The translations under genes and the position numbers were made by a program. A DNA stretch of 64,000 bases from Rhizobium sp. NFR07 (lineage in GTDB: Bacteria > Pseudomonadota > Alphaproteobacteria > Rhizobiales > Rhizobiaceae): positions 186,001 through 250,000 of the forward strand of contig NZ_FOKM01000008.1 in the NCBI RefSeq assembly GCF_900111905.1, written 5' to 3'. Within the stretch, counting starts at the first letter, position 1; every line of letters starts with the position of its first letter. Positions 34,616-43,368 of this stretch are shown piece after piece. The notes below the pieces were generated by a model that saw only the letters and a list, made by a program, of their open reading frames with translations, had not been told where the DNA came from and searched no databases.

Positions 34616-34839
34616 TGAACGAAAAGGTCGAGAACCTCATTCTGGAGCATCTGCGTGTCATGCGCGCCGACATCGCGTCGATCAACGACGAGATACGCGG
34701 GATCCGCAGTGAAATGCGGTCGATGAAACAGCATATGGCGGGGTTCATGACCCATGAGATCAACCAGGACGGAGACATTGCGGAACTCAAGGTCCGCATG
34801 GATCGCATAGAGAAGCGGCTTGAGCTGAGCGACGATTGA
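34615..34839 (+). CDS. small coiled-coil protein inside the suf operon
   Basis: A 74-residue, highly charged protein of almost pure helical composition. It has regular hydrophobic spacing in NLILEHLRVMRADIASINDE and RMDRIEKRLELSDD, so a coiled coil (dimer or trimer) is likely. There are no cysteines and no membrane segment. Its ATG overlaps the sufB stop by one base (TAATG), which indicates translational coupling, and sufC starts 39 bases after it. It is not a standard Suf component. It may be an assembly partner of SufB or a passenger gene; I cannot name a function. Confidence 0.75.
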   Translation: MNEKVENLILEHLRVMRADIASINDEIRGIRSEMRSMKQHMAGFMTHEINQDGDIAELKVRMDRIEKRLELSDD

Positions 34840-34878
34840 GCTCGCCCGCCGCAAGACGAACATTCAGAGGAAAACGAA

Positions 34879-35634
34879 ATGCTTGAGATCAAGAACCTGC
34901 ACGCCCGCATCGCCGAAGACGGCACCGAGATCATTCGCGGCCTGAACCTGACCGTGAAGCCGGGCGAGATCGCAGCCATCATGGGCCCGAACGGCTCCGG
35001 CAAGTCGACGCTGTCCTACATCCTGTCTGGCCGCGAGGACTATGAAGTCACCGAGGGTGACATCACCTATAACGGCGAGAGTATTCTTGAGCTCGATCCG
35101 GCCGAACGCGCCTCCAAGGGCATCTTCCTCGCCTTCCAGTACCCGGTCGAAATCCCGGGCGTCGCCACCATGCAGTTCCTCAAGGTCGCCATGGACCAAC
35201 AGCGCAAGGCGCGCGGCGAGGAAGAACTGACGACGCCGGACTTCATGCGCCGCGTCAAGGAAGCTGCCGACGGCTTGAAAATCGACCAGGCCATGCTGCG
35301 CCGTCCGCTCAATGTCGGCTTCTCCGGCGGTGAGAAGAAGCGCGCCGAAATCCTGCAGATGGCGCTGCTCGAGCCTACGCTCTGCGTTCTCGACGAGACC
35401 GATTCCGGCCTCGACATCGACGCCCTGAAGATCGTTGCAGATGGCGTCAACGCGCTGCGCTCGCCGGATCGCGCCGTGATTGTCATCACCCACTACCAGC
35501 GCCTGCTCGACTACATCGTGCCGGATACCGTCCATGTTCTCTACAAGGGCCAGATCATCCGTTCGGGTGACAAGGAACTGGCCCAGGAACTGGAAGCCAA
35601 CGGCTATGCCGACGTGATCGGGACTGCGGCCTGA
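34879..35634 (+). CDS. sufC: Fe-S assembly ATPase SufC
   Basis: A 251-residue ABC-type ATPase of the SufBCD complex. Walker A is GPNGSGKST (near residue 36), the Q-loop lies in FLAFQYPVEIPG (SufC-specific), the signature is FSGGEKKRAEI, Walker B is CVLDETDSGLDIDAL and the H-loop VITHYQR. It has no membrane partner; it binds SufB and SufD. GAGGAAAACGAA precedes the start. It is 39 bases after the coiled-coil gene and 19 bases before sufD. Confidence 0.97.
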   Translation: MLEIKNLHARIAEDGTEIIRGLNLTVKPGEIAAIMGPNGSGKSTLSYILSGREDYEVTEGDITYNGESILELDPAERASKGIFLAFQYPVEIPGVATMQFLKVAMDQQRKARGEEELTTPDFMRRVKEAADGLKIDQAMLRRPLNVGFSGGEKKRAEILQMALLEPTLCVLDETDSGLDIDALKIVADGVNALRSPDRAVIVITHYQRLLDYIVPDTVHVLYKGQIIRSGDKELAQELEANGYADVIGTAA

Positions 35635-35653
35635 GACCGGGAAGGATTTTGGC

Positions 35654-36937
35654 ATGAACATCCAAGCAAACCAGCCCGCCAGCAGGCTCACGGCCGCTGA
35701 AACGGCGCTCGTCGAGGCTTTCGCCGCCCAGATCGGCGAACTGCCCGGCGACGGCGCCGTCACCGGCACCCGCGATAGACTGCTCGACGACCTGAAAAAG
35801 GCCGGCCTTCCGACCCGTCGGATCGAATCCTGGCACTATACGGACCTGAAGAACCTGTTCCGCTCCGTACCGGAGCGCGTTACCGGCGGCGCCGGCGACT
35901 CCGTCGATGCACTGGTCAAGGGATCCAAGGTTCTTGCTGTCCTGCAGGGTGAAGCCGATGCGAGCGCATCGATCGACGACGTCACCGTCACTGCATATCG
36001 CGATCAGCTCGCCGACGGCTCTGCTGTCAAGGGCCTCACCGCACTCGACAAGGACGACGCGATCGGCCGCCTCAACGGCAGTTTCGTCCGCGACGGTCTG
36101 GCGCTGGCGGTTGCGGCCAATGCCGAGATCGAAGCACCGATCGAACTGCAGGCGCTGCATGGCGCCGGCCAGATCCACACGCGCTTCCCGGTCTCTTTCG
36201 GTGCCGGTTCCAAGGCGACGATCGTTGAGCGTCACCTGGCGGTGACCGAGGATGCCGCACTTGTCTCGTCCGTCAGCGATATCGCGCTCGAAGACGGTGC
36301 GGACATCACCTGGATCATCCTGCAGCAGCAGGGCCCGATGGACACGCATCTCGGCCAGATCCGTGTCACGCTCGGTGCCGAGTCAAAGCTTCGTCTTTAT
36401 GTCGTCAATGCCGGCGGCAAGCTGGTGCGTCAGGAGCTTCGCATCGAGGTTCAGGGCGAGGGCGCCGAACTGACGCTGCGCGGCGTCAACCTGCTCGGCG
36501 GCGACAGCCATACGGACGTGACGCTGGTACTCGGCCACAACGTGCCGCACACCAATTCGACGGAAACCTTCCGCAACGTCGTGTTCGACAAGGCAAGCGG
36601 CGTGTTCCAGGGCATGATCAAGGTCGCGCCGGACGCCCAGAAGACCGACGCGAAGATGGCGTGCAACACGCTGCTCATGTCCGACGACGCCGATTTCTCG
36701 GTCAAGCCGGAACTGGAAATCTTCGCCGACGACGTCATCTGCGGCCATGGCGCCACCGTGGCCGATACCGACCGCAACCATCTCTTCTACCTGATGGCCC
36801 GCGGCGTGCCGGAGAACAAGGCGCGCGCCATGCTGGTCAACGCCTTCGTCGCCGAGATCGTCGAGGAACTGGAAGAGGAAAATCTGGTCGAGGCGCTGGA
36901 AGACGTGATCTCGACCTGGCTCGAAAAGCACGCCTGA
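35654..36937 (+). CDS. sufD: Fe-S assembly protein SufD
   Basis: A 427-residue partner of SufB in the SufBC2D scaffold. The N-terminal helical part includes PTRRIESWHYTDLKNLF; the C-terminal beta-helix and helical end include KPELEIFADDVICGHGATV and NHLFYLMARGVPENKARAML. The conserved His in ICGHGA, needed for iron or cluster handling in SufD, is present. AAGGA precedes ATG 35654. After it comes a 211-base gap with a palindromic repeat before sufS, so sufS may have partly separate expression. Confidence 0.95.
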   Translation: MNIQANQPASRLTAAETALVEAFAAQIGELPGDGAVTGTRDRLLDDLKKAGLPTRRIESWHYTDLKNLFRSVPERVTGGAGDSVDALVKGSKVLAVLQGEADASASIDDVTVTAYRDQLADGSAVKGLTALDKDDAIGRLNGSFVRDGLALAVAANAEIEAPIELQALHGAGQIHTRFPVSFGAGSKATIVERHLAVTEDAALVSSVSDIALEDGADITWIILQQQGPMDTHLGQIRVTLGAESKLRLYVVNAGGKLVRQELRIEVQGEGAELTLRGVNLLGGDSHTDVTLVLGHNVPHTNSTETFRNVVFDKASGVFQGMIKVAPDAQKTDAKMACNTLLMSDDADFSVKPELEIFADDVICGHGATVADTDRNHLFYLMARGVPENKARAMLVNAFVAEIVEELEEENLVEALEDVISTWLEKHA

Positions 36938-36943
36938 TGTGAG

Positions 36944-37070
36944 TGACGGAGGGGCGTAAACTCCTCCGTCATGCTCGTCCTGGGGCTTGACCCGAGGATC
37001 TCCCGAGCATCTACGACCGTCGATCAGGTCGCAACGTGAATAGATCCTCGGCACAAGGCCGAGGATGACG
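36944..37070. repeat. rhizobial-type palindromic intergenic repeat between sufD and sufS
   Basis: A mosaic of inverted repeats: TGACGGAGG ... CTCCGTCA (about 36942-36972), a CGTCATGCTCG / CCCGAGGATC block, and a perfect stem ATCCTCGGC-ACAA-GGCCGAGGAT (about 37042-37064). The composition resembles RIME/ABC-type mosaic elements scattered in rhizobial genomes. It could form RNA hairpins that modulate read-through from sufD to sufS. Confidence 0.7.
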
Positions 37071-37148
37071 CAGTGGATACTGTGACTGTCTCCGCGTACT
37101 GCGATCTTTACGGGCTTCCGCCCAAAGGCGTTAGAAAGAGGGTCTCAT

Positions 37149-38393
37149 ATGGACCAGAAGACACCATTAGCCGCCTATGACGTTGACGCCATAAGGCGGG
37201 ATTTTCCGATCCTGTCGACCATGGTGCACGGCAACAAGCCGCTCGTGTATCTGGACAACGGAGCCTCGGCGCAGAAGCCGCAGGCCGTGATAGACGCGAT
37301 CAGCCATGCTTATTCCAACGAATACGCCAATGTGCATCGCGGCCTTCACTTCCTCTCCAATGCCGCGACCGACGCCTACGAGGCAGCGCGTGAAAAAGTG
37401 CGTCGCTTCCTCAATGCCGGCTCGGTGGACGAGATCGTCTTCACCAGCAATTCCACGGCTGCGATCAACACGGTCGCCTATGGTTATGGCATGCCGCATA
37501 TCGGCGAGGGCGACGAGATCGTCATCACGATCATGGAGCACCACTCCAACATCGTGCCCTGGCATTTCATCCGCGAGCGCCAGGGCGCCAAGATCACCTG
37601 GGTGCCTGTCGATGACAACGGCGCCTTCCATATCGAGGATTTCGTGGGTGCGCTGACGGAGAAGACCAAGATGGTCGCCGTCACCCATATGTCGAATGCG
37701 CTCGGCACCGTCGTGCCGGTCAAGGACATCTGCCGCATTGCCCATGAGCGCGGCATTCCCGTCCTCGTCGACGGCAGCCAGAGCGCTGTGCACATGCCGA
37801 TCGACGTCAGGGATATCGATTGCGACTGGTTCGTCATGACCGGCCACAAGCTCTATGGTCCGTCCGGCATCGGCGTCCTTTACGGCAAGATGGATCGCCT
37901 GAAGGAGATGCGTCCCTTCCAGGGCGGCGGCGAGATGATCATCGAGGTGGCCGAGGATATCGTCACCTATAACGACCCGCCGCATCGCTTCGAAGCCGGC
38001 ACGCCGCCGATCGTTCAGGCAATCGGACTAGGCTACGCACTCGACTATATGGACAAGGTCGGCCGTGCCGCGATCGCCGCCCATGAAGCGGATCTGACCG
38101 CCTATGCCACCGAACGTCTTCAGGCGATCAATTCGCTCCGTATCATCGGCAACGCGCCGGGCAAGGGCGCGATCTTCTCCTTCGAACTTGCGGGCATCCA
38201 CGCCCATGACGTTTCGATGGTCATCGACCGCCGCGGCGTCGCGGTTCGGGCCGGCACCCATTGCGCCATGCCGCTCTTGAAACGCTTTGGCGTCACCTCC
38301 ACATGCCGGGCATCGTTCGGCATGTATAATACCCGTGCCGAAGTGGACGCTTTGGCTGACGCGCTGGACTATGCGCGCAACTTCTTTGCCTGA
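37149..38393 (+). CDS. sufS: cysteine desulfurase SufS (class II)
   Basis: A 414-residue PLP-dependent desulfurase/selenocysteine lyase. The PLP lysine is in MTGHKLYGPSGIG (near residue 236), the active-site cysteine in RAGTHCAMPLLKRFG (near residue 374), and the N-terminal DFPIL-YLDNGASAQKP is typical. It passes sulfur from cysteine to the SufBCD scaffold. AGAGGG lies before ATG 37149. It is eight bases upstream of sufT. No SufE/SufU partner gene is present in the window. Confidence 0.96.
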   Translation: MDQKTPLAAYDVDAIRRDFPILSTMVHGNKPLVYLDNGASAQKPQAVIDAISHAYSNEYANVHRGLHFLSNAATDAYEAAREKVRRFLNAGSVDEIVFTSNSTAAINTVAYGYGMPHIGEGDEIVITIMEHHSNIVPWHFIRERQGAKITWVPVDDNGAFHIEDFVGALTEKTKMVAVTHMSNALGTVVPVKDICRIAHERGIPVLVDGSQSAVHMPIDVRDIDCDWFVMTGHKLYGPSGIGVLYGKMDRLKEMRPFQGGGEMIIEVAEDIVTYNDPPHRFEAGTPPIVQAIGLGYALDYMDKVGRAAIAAHEADLTAYATERLQAINSLRIIGNAPGKGAIFSFELAGIHAHDVSMVIDRRGVAVRAGTHCAMPLLKRFGVTSTCRASFGMYNTRAEVDALADALDYARNFFA

Positions 38394-38401
38394 GGAATTC
38401 C

Positions 38402-38782
38402 ATGGCCATGGACCAAGACATACCGAAGTGGGATGCCCGTGAAGGCATCATCGAATCCAGCATTCCCGCGGAGGAACTGGAACGCCTGTCCGACGATATC
38501 ATCGCGGCGCTGAAGACCGTCTATGACCCGGAAATCCCGGCTGACATTTTCGAACTCGGCCTGATCTACAGGATCGATATCGAGGACGACCGCATGGTGA
38601 AGATCGCCATGACGCTCACCGCCCCGGGCTGCCCGGTGGCCGGCGAAATGCCGGGCTGGGTCGAAAACGCCGTCGGCGCCGTCGAAGGCGTCTCGGGCGT
38701 CGAGGTCGAGATGACTTTCGATCCGCCGTGGACGCCCGAGCGCATGTCCGAAGAGGCACAGGTCGCCGTCGGCTGGTATTGA
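38402..38782 (+). CDS. sufT: SUF system Fe-S maturation protein SufT (DUF59)
   Basis: A 126-residue MIP18/DUF59 protein. The conserved LKTVYDPEIPADIFELGLIY and TAPGCPVAGEMPGWV are present, the latter with the family cysteine (near residue 79). It helps Fe-S cluster maturation or transfer. GAGGAA precedes ATG 38402; an ATG six bases later is an alternative. It is closely spaced after sufS and before sufA. Confidence 0.93.
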   Translation: MAMDQDIPKWDAREGIIESSIPAEELERLSDDIIAALKTVYDPEIPADIFELGLIYRIDIEDDRMVKIAMTLTAPGCPVAGEMPGWVENAVGAVEGVSGVEVEMTFDPPWTPERMSEEAQVAVGWY

Positions 38783-38859
38783 TCCGTCAGGACGCCGGTA
38801 CTAAGTTTGAGTCTAGAAACGCCGGACCTTGAACCCGGTTGTTGAAGGAGAATGGGCCG

Positions 38860-39249
38860 ATGGGCTTTGCAGTGATGACCATGACCGACGCGGCGGCCGC
38901 GCGCGTCAACCAGATCGTTTCCAACTCAGGTGCGGACGCCAAGGGCATTCGCGTCGGGATCAAGAAGGGCGGTTGCGCCGGTATGGAATATACGATCGAT
39001 CTGGTCACCGAAGCGAATGCCAAGGACGACCTGATCGAACATGCGGGCGCTAGGGTCTGGATCGAGCCGTCGGCCGTGCTTTACCTGCTCGGCACGCAGA
39101 TGGACTTCGAAATCACCAAGATGCGCTCCGGCTTCACCTTCGTGAACCCGAACCAGACGTCGGCCTGCGGCTGCGGTGAATCGGTAGAGCTGAAGCCTGC
39201 CGATCTGGCAGCGCTGGCAAAGCAGCGGGAAGCTGAAACGCACGCATAG
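38860..39249 (+). CDS. sufA: A-type Fe-S carrier, SufA/IscA-like
   Basis: A 129-residue HesB/IscA-type carrier with the three cluster-ligand cysteines: KKGGCAG near residue 44, and CGC in TSACGCGES near residue 105. It accepts clusters from SufBCD and passes them on. GAAGGAG (38844-38850) precedes ATG 38860; an in-frame TTG at 38839 is rejected. It is the last gene of the suf operon and is followed by a clear terminator. Confidence 0.94.
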   Translation: MGFAVMTMTDAAAARVNQIVSNSGADAKGIRVGIKKGGCAGMEYTIDLVTEANAKDDLIEHAGARVWIEPSAVLYLLGTQMDFEITKMRSGFTFVNPNQTSACGCGESVELKPADLAALAKQREAETHA

Positions 39250-39271
39250 TCGGCGTTGGTGTTGCGAATTG

Positions 39272-39295
39272 AAAAGGGCCGCAAGGCCCTTTTTT
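39272..39295 (+). terminator. rho-independent terminator of the suf operon
   Basis: AAAAGGGCC (39272-39280), tetraloop GCAA, GGCCCTTTT (39285-39293), then TT. It is 22 bases after the sufA stop, with the convergent ABC permease ending at 39303, so it can act for both. Confidence 0.9.
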
Positions 39296-39302
39296 GTTGC
39301 GA

Positions 39303-40508
39303 TCACTCGTGCCGCAGCGCTTCGATCGGATTGAGCTGCGCGGCGCGCCTTGCCGGAAAATAGCCGAAGATCATCCCGATTGCCGCCGAGAAGATGAAGG
39401 CGAGCACGATGATCGTCGGGCTGACCACGAACGGCACCTGCAGGTAGCTGACCACCGCCAGCGCAAGGCTGAGGCCGGCGATGATGCCGGTCACGCCGCC
39501 GAAGATCGACAGCATCACGGCTTCCACCAGGAACTGCGTCAGCACCTGCGTCTCGAGCGCCCCGATCGCAAGCCTTATGCCGATTTCGCGCGTACGCTCG
39601 GTCACCGAGACCAGCATGATGTTCATGATGCCGATACCGCCGACCAGCAGGCTGACGGCCGCGACGGCGCCAAGCAGGCCGGTGAGCAGCACCGTGGTGC
39701 CGGTCATGGCCGCGGCGATCTGCGACATGTCGTTGACGGAGAAATCGTCGTCCCGGCCGATCCCGATGCGGCGACGCTCCCTTAGCAGGCTTTCCACATC
39801 TGACTGCACCTTCGCCGTGGAGACGCCGTCCTGAGCCGACAGCACGATGCTGCTGATCGTCGTCGTCCCGCCGATCCGCCGCTGGTGGAGTTTCAGCGGC
39901 ATGATCACGCTGTCGTCCTGGTCGTCGCCCATGCCGGACTGTCCCTTGGCGGCCAGAACCCCGACGATCGGGCAGGCGACATTGCTGACGCGGATGGTCT
40001 GCCCGACGGGGTCGGCGGCACCGAACAATTCCCGACGTACCGTCTCGCCGATGATGCAGGCCGCCTGACTGCCGCGATCCTCGCTGGGCAGGAATTCGCG
40101 GCCGAGCGCCAGATCCCAGTCCTGGGCGATCAGATAGTCGTTCGTGGTGCCGATTGCGCTGGTCGAACGGTTGGCGCCGCCGGCAATGACAGTGGCCGTC
40201 CCGCGGTTGATCGGAGCGACGGCTCTCAGGCCGCTGACCTGCTCCTGAATAGCCGCGATATCCCCATCGGTAAAACGCTTGGCTTCCGTGCTGGCGCGGC
40301 CGGGTCCCCACTGGCCCGGACGCACGAACAGCGTGTTGGTACCCAGCCGCGTGAGCTCATCGCGCACCTTCGCGGTCGTGCCGTTGCCGACGGTCACCAT
40401 GGCGATCACGGCTGCGACGCCGATGACGACGCCGAGCACGGTCAGGATGGAGCGCAGCATGTTACGGCTGATGGCGCGCCAGGCGAGCTTGGTCGTCTCA
40501 AACAGCAT
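39303..40508 (-). CDS. MacB-type ABC exporter permease (FtsX fold)
   Basis: A 401-residue membrane protein with an N-terminal helix (LTVLGVVIGVAAVIAMVTVG), a MacB periplasmic core domain (about residues 45-240) and three C-terminal helices of the FtsX type (LLVGGIGIMNIMLVSVTERTREIGIRLAIGA). It lacks a fused ATPase, which is the separate gene upstream. It couples ATP use to a periplasmic adaptor, as in MacAB-type export of peptides, toxins or lipids. It overlaps the ATPase gene by 11 bases. Confidence 0.92.
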   Translation of the reverse strand: MLFETTKLAWRAISRNMLRSILTVLGVVIGVAAVIAMVTVGNGTTAKVRDELTRLGTNTLFVRPGQWGPGRASTEAKRFTDGDIAAIQEQVSGLRAVAPINRGTATVIAGGANRSTSAIGTTNDYLIAQDWDLALGREFLPSEDRGSQAACIIGETVRRELFGAADPVGQTIRVSNVACPIVGVLAAKGQSGMGDDQDDSVIMPLKLHQRRIGGTTTISSIVLSAQDGVSTAKVQSDVESLLRERRRIGIGRDDDFSVNDMSQIAAAMTGTTVLLTGLLGAVAAVSLLVGGIGIMNIMLVSVTERTREIGIRLAIGALETQVLTQFLVEAVMLSIFGGVTGIIAGLSLALAVVSYLQVPFVVSPTIIVLAFIFSAAIGMIFGYFPARRAAQLNPIEALRHE

Positions 40509-41214
40509 GGCTTGCCTCCTCGGCGCGCATCTCGTCGGTCACCAGATGGCCATCGACGAAGCGCAGAAGCCGCTTGGCATAGGCGGCAATGTCTTCCTCG
40601 TGGGTGACCATGATAACCGTGATCCCGTTCTCGCGATTGAGCCGCGTGATGAGCTCCATGATCTCGACGCTCGTCTTGGTGTCGAGGTTGCCGGTCGGCT
40701 CATCGGCGAGCAGGACGGCCGGATCGGTAACGATGGCGCGGGCGATCGCGACGCGCTGCTGCTGGCCGCCGGAAAGCTCCTGAGTCGTATGGCCCTCGCG
40801 TCCCTTCAGACCGACCTGCTCGAGTGCCGCCATCGCCCTGCGGCGTCGTTCGGCGTGGTCCATGCCGCGATAGACGAGCGGCAGTTCGACATTTTCCACC
40901 GCCGAGGTGCGTGCAAGCAGGTTGAAGCCCTGGAAGACGAAACCCAGCATATGGCGGCGCAGCAGCGTCAGTTGTTCGCGGCTGAAACCGCTGGTTGGAA
41001 TGCCCTGGAACAGGTATTCGCCGGATGACGGCACGTCGAGCCCGCCGATAATGTTCATCGCCGTCGACTTGCCCGAGCCGGAAGGCCCCATGATCGAGAC
41101 GAATTCACCCGGAGAGATCGACAGGTTGATGCGATCGAGCGCCCGGATCGTCGCCTCACCACGCCCATAGACCTTGCAGATATCCTTGAAGGTGATCAGC
41201 GGAGAAACCGTCAT
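40498..41214 (-). CDS. ABC ATPase, MacB/LolD type
   Basis: A 238-residue ATPase: Walker [10 protein letters not shown] (near residue 42), signature [15 protein letters not shown], Walker [16 protein letters not shown] and H-loop MVTHEEDIA. The pattern is that of the MacB/LolD/FtsE family, which energises periplasmic events without transmembrane substrate passage. AAGGAG before ATG 41214 sets the start. It follows the adaptor gene by ten bases and precedes the permease gene. Confidence 0.93.
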   Translation of the reverse strand: MTVSPLITFKDICKVYGRGEATIRALDRINLSISPGEFVSIMGPSGSGKSTAMNIIGGLDVPSSGEYLFQGIPTSGFSREQLTLLRRHMLGFVFQGFNLLARTSAVENVELPLVYRGMDHAERRRRAMAALEQVGLKGREGHTTQELSGGQQQRVAIARAIVTDPAVLLADEPTGNLDTKTSVEIMELITRLNRENGITVIMVTHEEDIAAYAKRLLRFVDGHLVTDEMRAEEASHAV

Positions 41215-41224
41215 GGCGATCTCC

Positions 41225-42517
41225 TTACTGATTGCGCGCTGTCGCATCGGTGATCAGCTGGTCGCCTTCCTTGATCTCGCCGGATTTCAGCACGGTGAAC
41301 TGGCCGTCGGTCGGGCCGGTCTCGACCTGCACGCGCTGCGGCGCGCCGCCGCGCAGCACCCAGACGGCACGGGTGGTGGTGGCCGAGGCTTCTCCCCGTT
41401 CGCCGCGGCTACCGCGCGGTCGTGGTGGCGCAAAAAGGCGGGTGAGGAAGCTGCCGCGCGCCTGGGGCGATGCCGCCGGCGAATAGCGGAGCGCTGCGTT
41501 AGGGATGAGCATCGCGTCCGCAACCGACTCGACCGTGACATCGGCAGTAGCCGTCATTCCCGGCCGCAGCAGCAGATCCTGGTTGTCGACCGTCAGGATC
41601 GCTTTGTAGGTGACCACGTTGGATACCGTTTCCGATGCGAACCGGACCGCCTGGATTGTCGCCGGAAAACTGCGATCCGGATAGGCGTCGACCGAGAATT
41701 TCGCCACCTGGCCTTCACGCACCTGGCCGACATCAGCCTCGTCGACGGAGACCTGCAGTTCCATCCGCTTCAGGTCGCCGGCAATGGTGAAGAGCACCGG
41801 CGCATTGAGCGAGGATGCGACCGTCGCTCCGGGATCGACATCACGGGTGAGAACGATACCGTCGATCGGCGAGACGACCGTCAGCTTCGAGAGGTTGACT
41901 TCCGCGAGCCGCAGGGCGGCCTCGGCGGACAGCACGGCCGCCTCGTTGATCTCCGTCGTCGCAAGGGCGGAATCATAGCTGTATTTGGCGGCGTCGAGTT
42001 CCTGCTGGCTGGAAATGCGGTTGTTGACGAGGTTCGTCAGCCGATCGAGCGAGATTTTCGCCGATGCCGCTTCCGCCTGCGCCTTGAGTACATTGGCCTT
42101 GGCCGACGCGAGCTGCGCCCGCGCGCTCTGGACGTCGGCTTCCTGCTTGTTCGTATCGAGCTCCAGCAACACGTCGCCGGCCTTGACCGGGCTGTTGTAG
42201 GTCACATTCACTTTGCGCACGGTTCCCGACTGTTCGCTCGATATATCGACCTGGTCTGTCGGCTGAACCGATCCCGTTGCGGTCACGATGACGGAGAGAT
42301 TGCCCTTCCTGGCGTCCTGGGTCGAATAGTCGAACGGCTGCTGTCCGGACTGCCCCTGGAAGTAGAGACCGAGGCCGCCTGCGACGATGACGGCGAGGCC
42401 GATCGCAAACCACCTGCCACGGCCGCGTTTGCGGCGGCCACCGGAGCCGGCCAGGATGGCGCCGAGATCGGGCGTCCTCGTGTCGCCGTTCTTGCTGGGG
42501 TCTTGCTGGACGTTCAA
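41225..42517 (-). CDS. MacA-like periplasmic adaptor (HlyD family)
   Basis: A 430-residue membrane fusion protein. One transmembrane helix (about residues 38-53) follows a basic GGRRKRGRGR segment, then the lipoyl halves and long helical hairpin (QLASAKANVLKAQAEAASAK) and the beta-barrel. The C-terminal region has a low-complexity Arg/Gly/Pro-rich insert (APPRPRGSRGERGEASA). It is first in a three-gene operon with the MacB/LolD-type ATPase and permease. It probably connects to a TolC-type outer-membrane protein. The exported substrate is unknown. Confidence 0.9.
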   Translation of the reverse strand: MNVQQDPSKNGDTRTPDLGAILAGSGGRRKRGRGRWFAIGLAVIVAGGLGLYFQGQSGQQPFDYSTQDARKGNLSVIVTATGSVQPTDQVDISSEQSGTVRKVNVTYNSPVKAGDVLLELDTNKQEADVQSARAQLASAKANVLKAQAEAASAKISLDRLTNLVNNRISSQQELDAAKYSYDSALATTEINEAAVLSAEAALRLAEVNLSKLTVVSPIDGIVLTRDVDPGATVASSLNAPVLFTIAGDLKRMELQVSVDEADVGQVREGQVAKFSVDAYPDRSFPATIQAVRFASETVSNVVTYKAILTVDNQDLLLRPGMTATADVTVESVADAMLIPNAALRYSPAASPQARGSFLTRLFAPPRPRGSRGERGEASATTTRAVWVLRGGAPQRVQVETGPTDGQFTVLKSGEIKEGDQLITDATARNQ

Positions 42518-42806
42518 AATCTTGGCCTCGTTAAATCGATCTGACGAAAGATTCCGGCGACTCGCAAGCTACCGTATCGATTTGACGGCGAAGCAAGGGA
42601 GCCATGCTTTCATCGGCCTGAATGCCATGAAACGCACGGTAGAAAAACTTAAATACCTGTAAGGTGTTGGCCGCCCGCACCACGCGCAACCGTCCCGTGG
42701 TTACTGGAAACACCATCGCGGTGTCGAAAAGATGATTTGCCGCACCTCGGGCATGCATCGAACTGGCGCGCCAAGCGTTCTGCCTCCGCAACAGAGGAGA
42801 TCTGCC

Positions 42807-43067
42807 ATGATCGATGTAGCGAGAATCAAGGAACATGCCGAAGTCATTGGTGCCGATGGCGTTTACGTGGGCACCGTGGACCGGGTCGAAGGCAGCCGGA
42901 TCAAGCTGACGAAGAAGGATAGCGGTGAGGGCAGCCACGAAGGGCACCATCACTTCATTCCGCTCGAACTGGTCGCGGATATCGAAGGCGGCAAGGTGAG
43001 ATTGTCCGCAGACGGCGACGTTACCGTATCCTTCGAGGAAGAGCAGGGCGGCAAGCCCGTACACTGA
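42807..43067 (+). CDS. DUF2171 family protein
   Basis: An 86-residue protein matching the PRC-barrel-like DUF2171 family: IKEHAEVIGADGVYVGTVD followed by IKLTKKD and HHHFIPLELVADIEGGKVRL. It is cytoplasmic, without cysteines, and has an unusually His-rich centre (EGHHHF). AGAGGAGA precedes ATG 42807. Such proteins are often stress-related in rhizobia, but no molecular role is established. It stands alone and ends at a strong hairpin. Confidence 0.85.
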   Translation: MIDVARIKEHAEVIGADGVYVGTVDRVEGSRIKLTKKDSGEGSHEGHHHFIPLELVADIEGGKVRLSADGDVTVSFEEEQGGKPVH

Positions 43068-43072
43068 AAATG

Positions 43073-43102
43073 CGGCCCGGCATTCGAGGGAATGCCGGGC
43101 CG
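43073..43102. terminator. 13-bp perfect hairpin between convergent genes
   Basis: CGGCCCGGCATTC (43073-43085), loop GAGG, GAATGCCGGGCCG (43090-43102), no T run. It lies between the stop of the DUF2171 gene and the stop of the small minus-strand gene, so it probably ends transcription from one or both sides, perhaps with Rho. Confidence 0.6.
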
Positions 43103-43116
43103 TCTGACTGCAATGC

Positions 43117-43296
43117 TCACTGCTGGCTGCTCGGCACACCGAAGCGCGCGGGCAGGAAAGCTGTTTCAGTCTCGTCGCCACTCAACCGGTCGGTTTTCCC
43201 TTGAGGAAAATATCCGAAAGGTGTCACCGCAAATGTGACGGCAAGGCCGCCGACGACGGCCAAGACAAGAGCGATCAGCACGTTACCGCGTCTCAT
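43117..43296 (-). CDS. small single-pass membrane protein (59 aa)
   Basis: A 59-residue protein: basic start MRRG, one hydrophobic helix (residues 5-25, VLIALVLAVVGGLAVTFAV), then a periplasmic or cytoplasmic hydrophilic tail with TPFGYFPQGKTDRL. AAGGAG lies seven bases before ATG 43296; an in-frame GTG three bases earlier is closer to it. It is not a family I recognise. It sits just downstream of a second mini-gene of similar build. Confidence 0.6.
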   Translation of the reverse strand: MRRGNVLIALVLAVVGGLAVTFAVTPFGYFPQGKTDRLSGDETETAFLPARFGVPSSQQ

Positions 43297-43368
43297 CACA
43301 ATTCTCCTTTTTCAAAGACGTCTTGGGCATGTTTTGAGTTTTGCACCGGGATTGCCGGCATCGACCAC

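Noticed and set aside
36942..37070. CRISPR-like repeat cluster
   Set aside because: The repeats are inverted and degenerate rather than direct and evenly spaced, and no cas genes are in the window.
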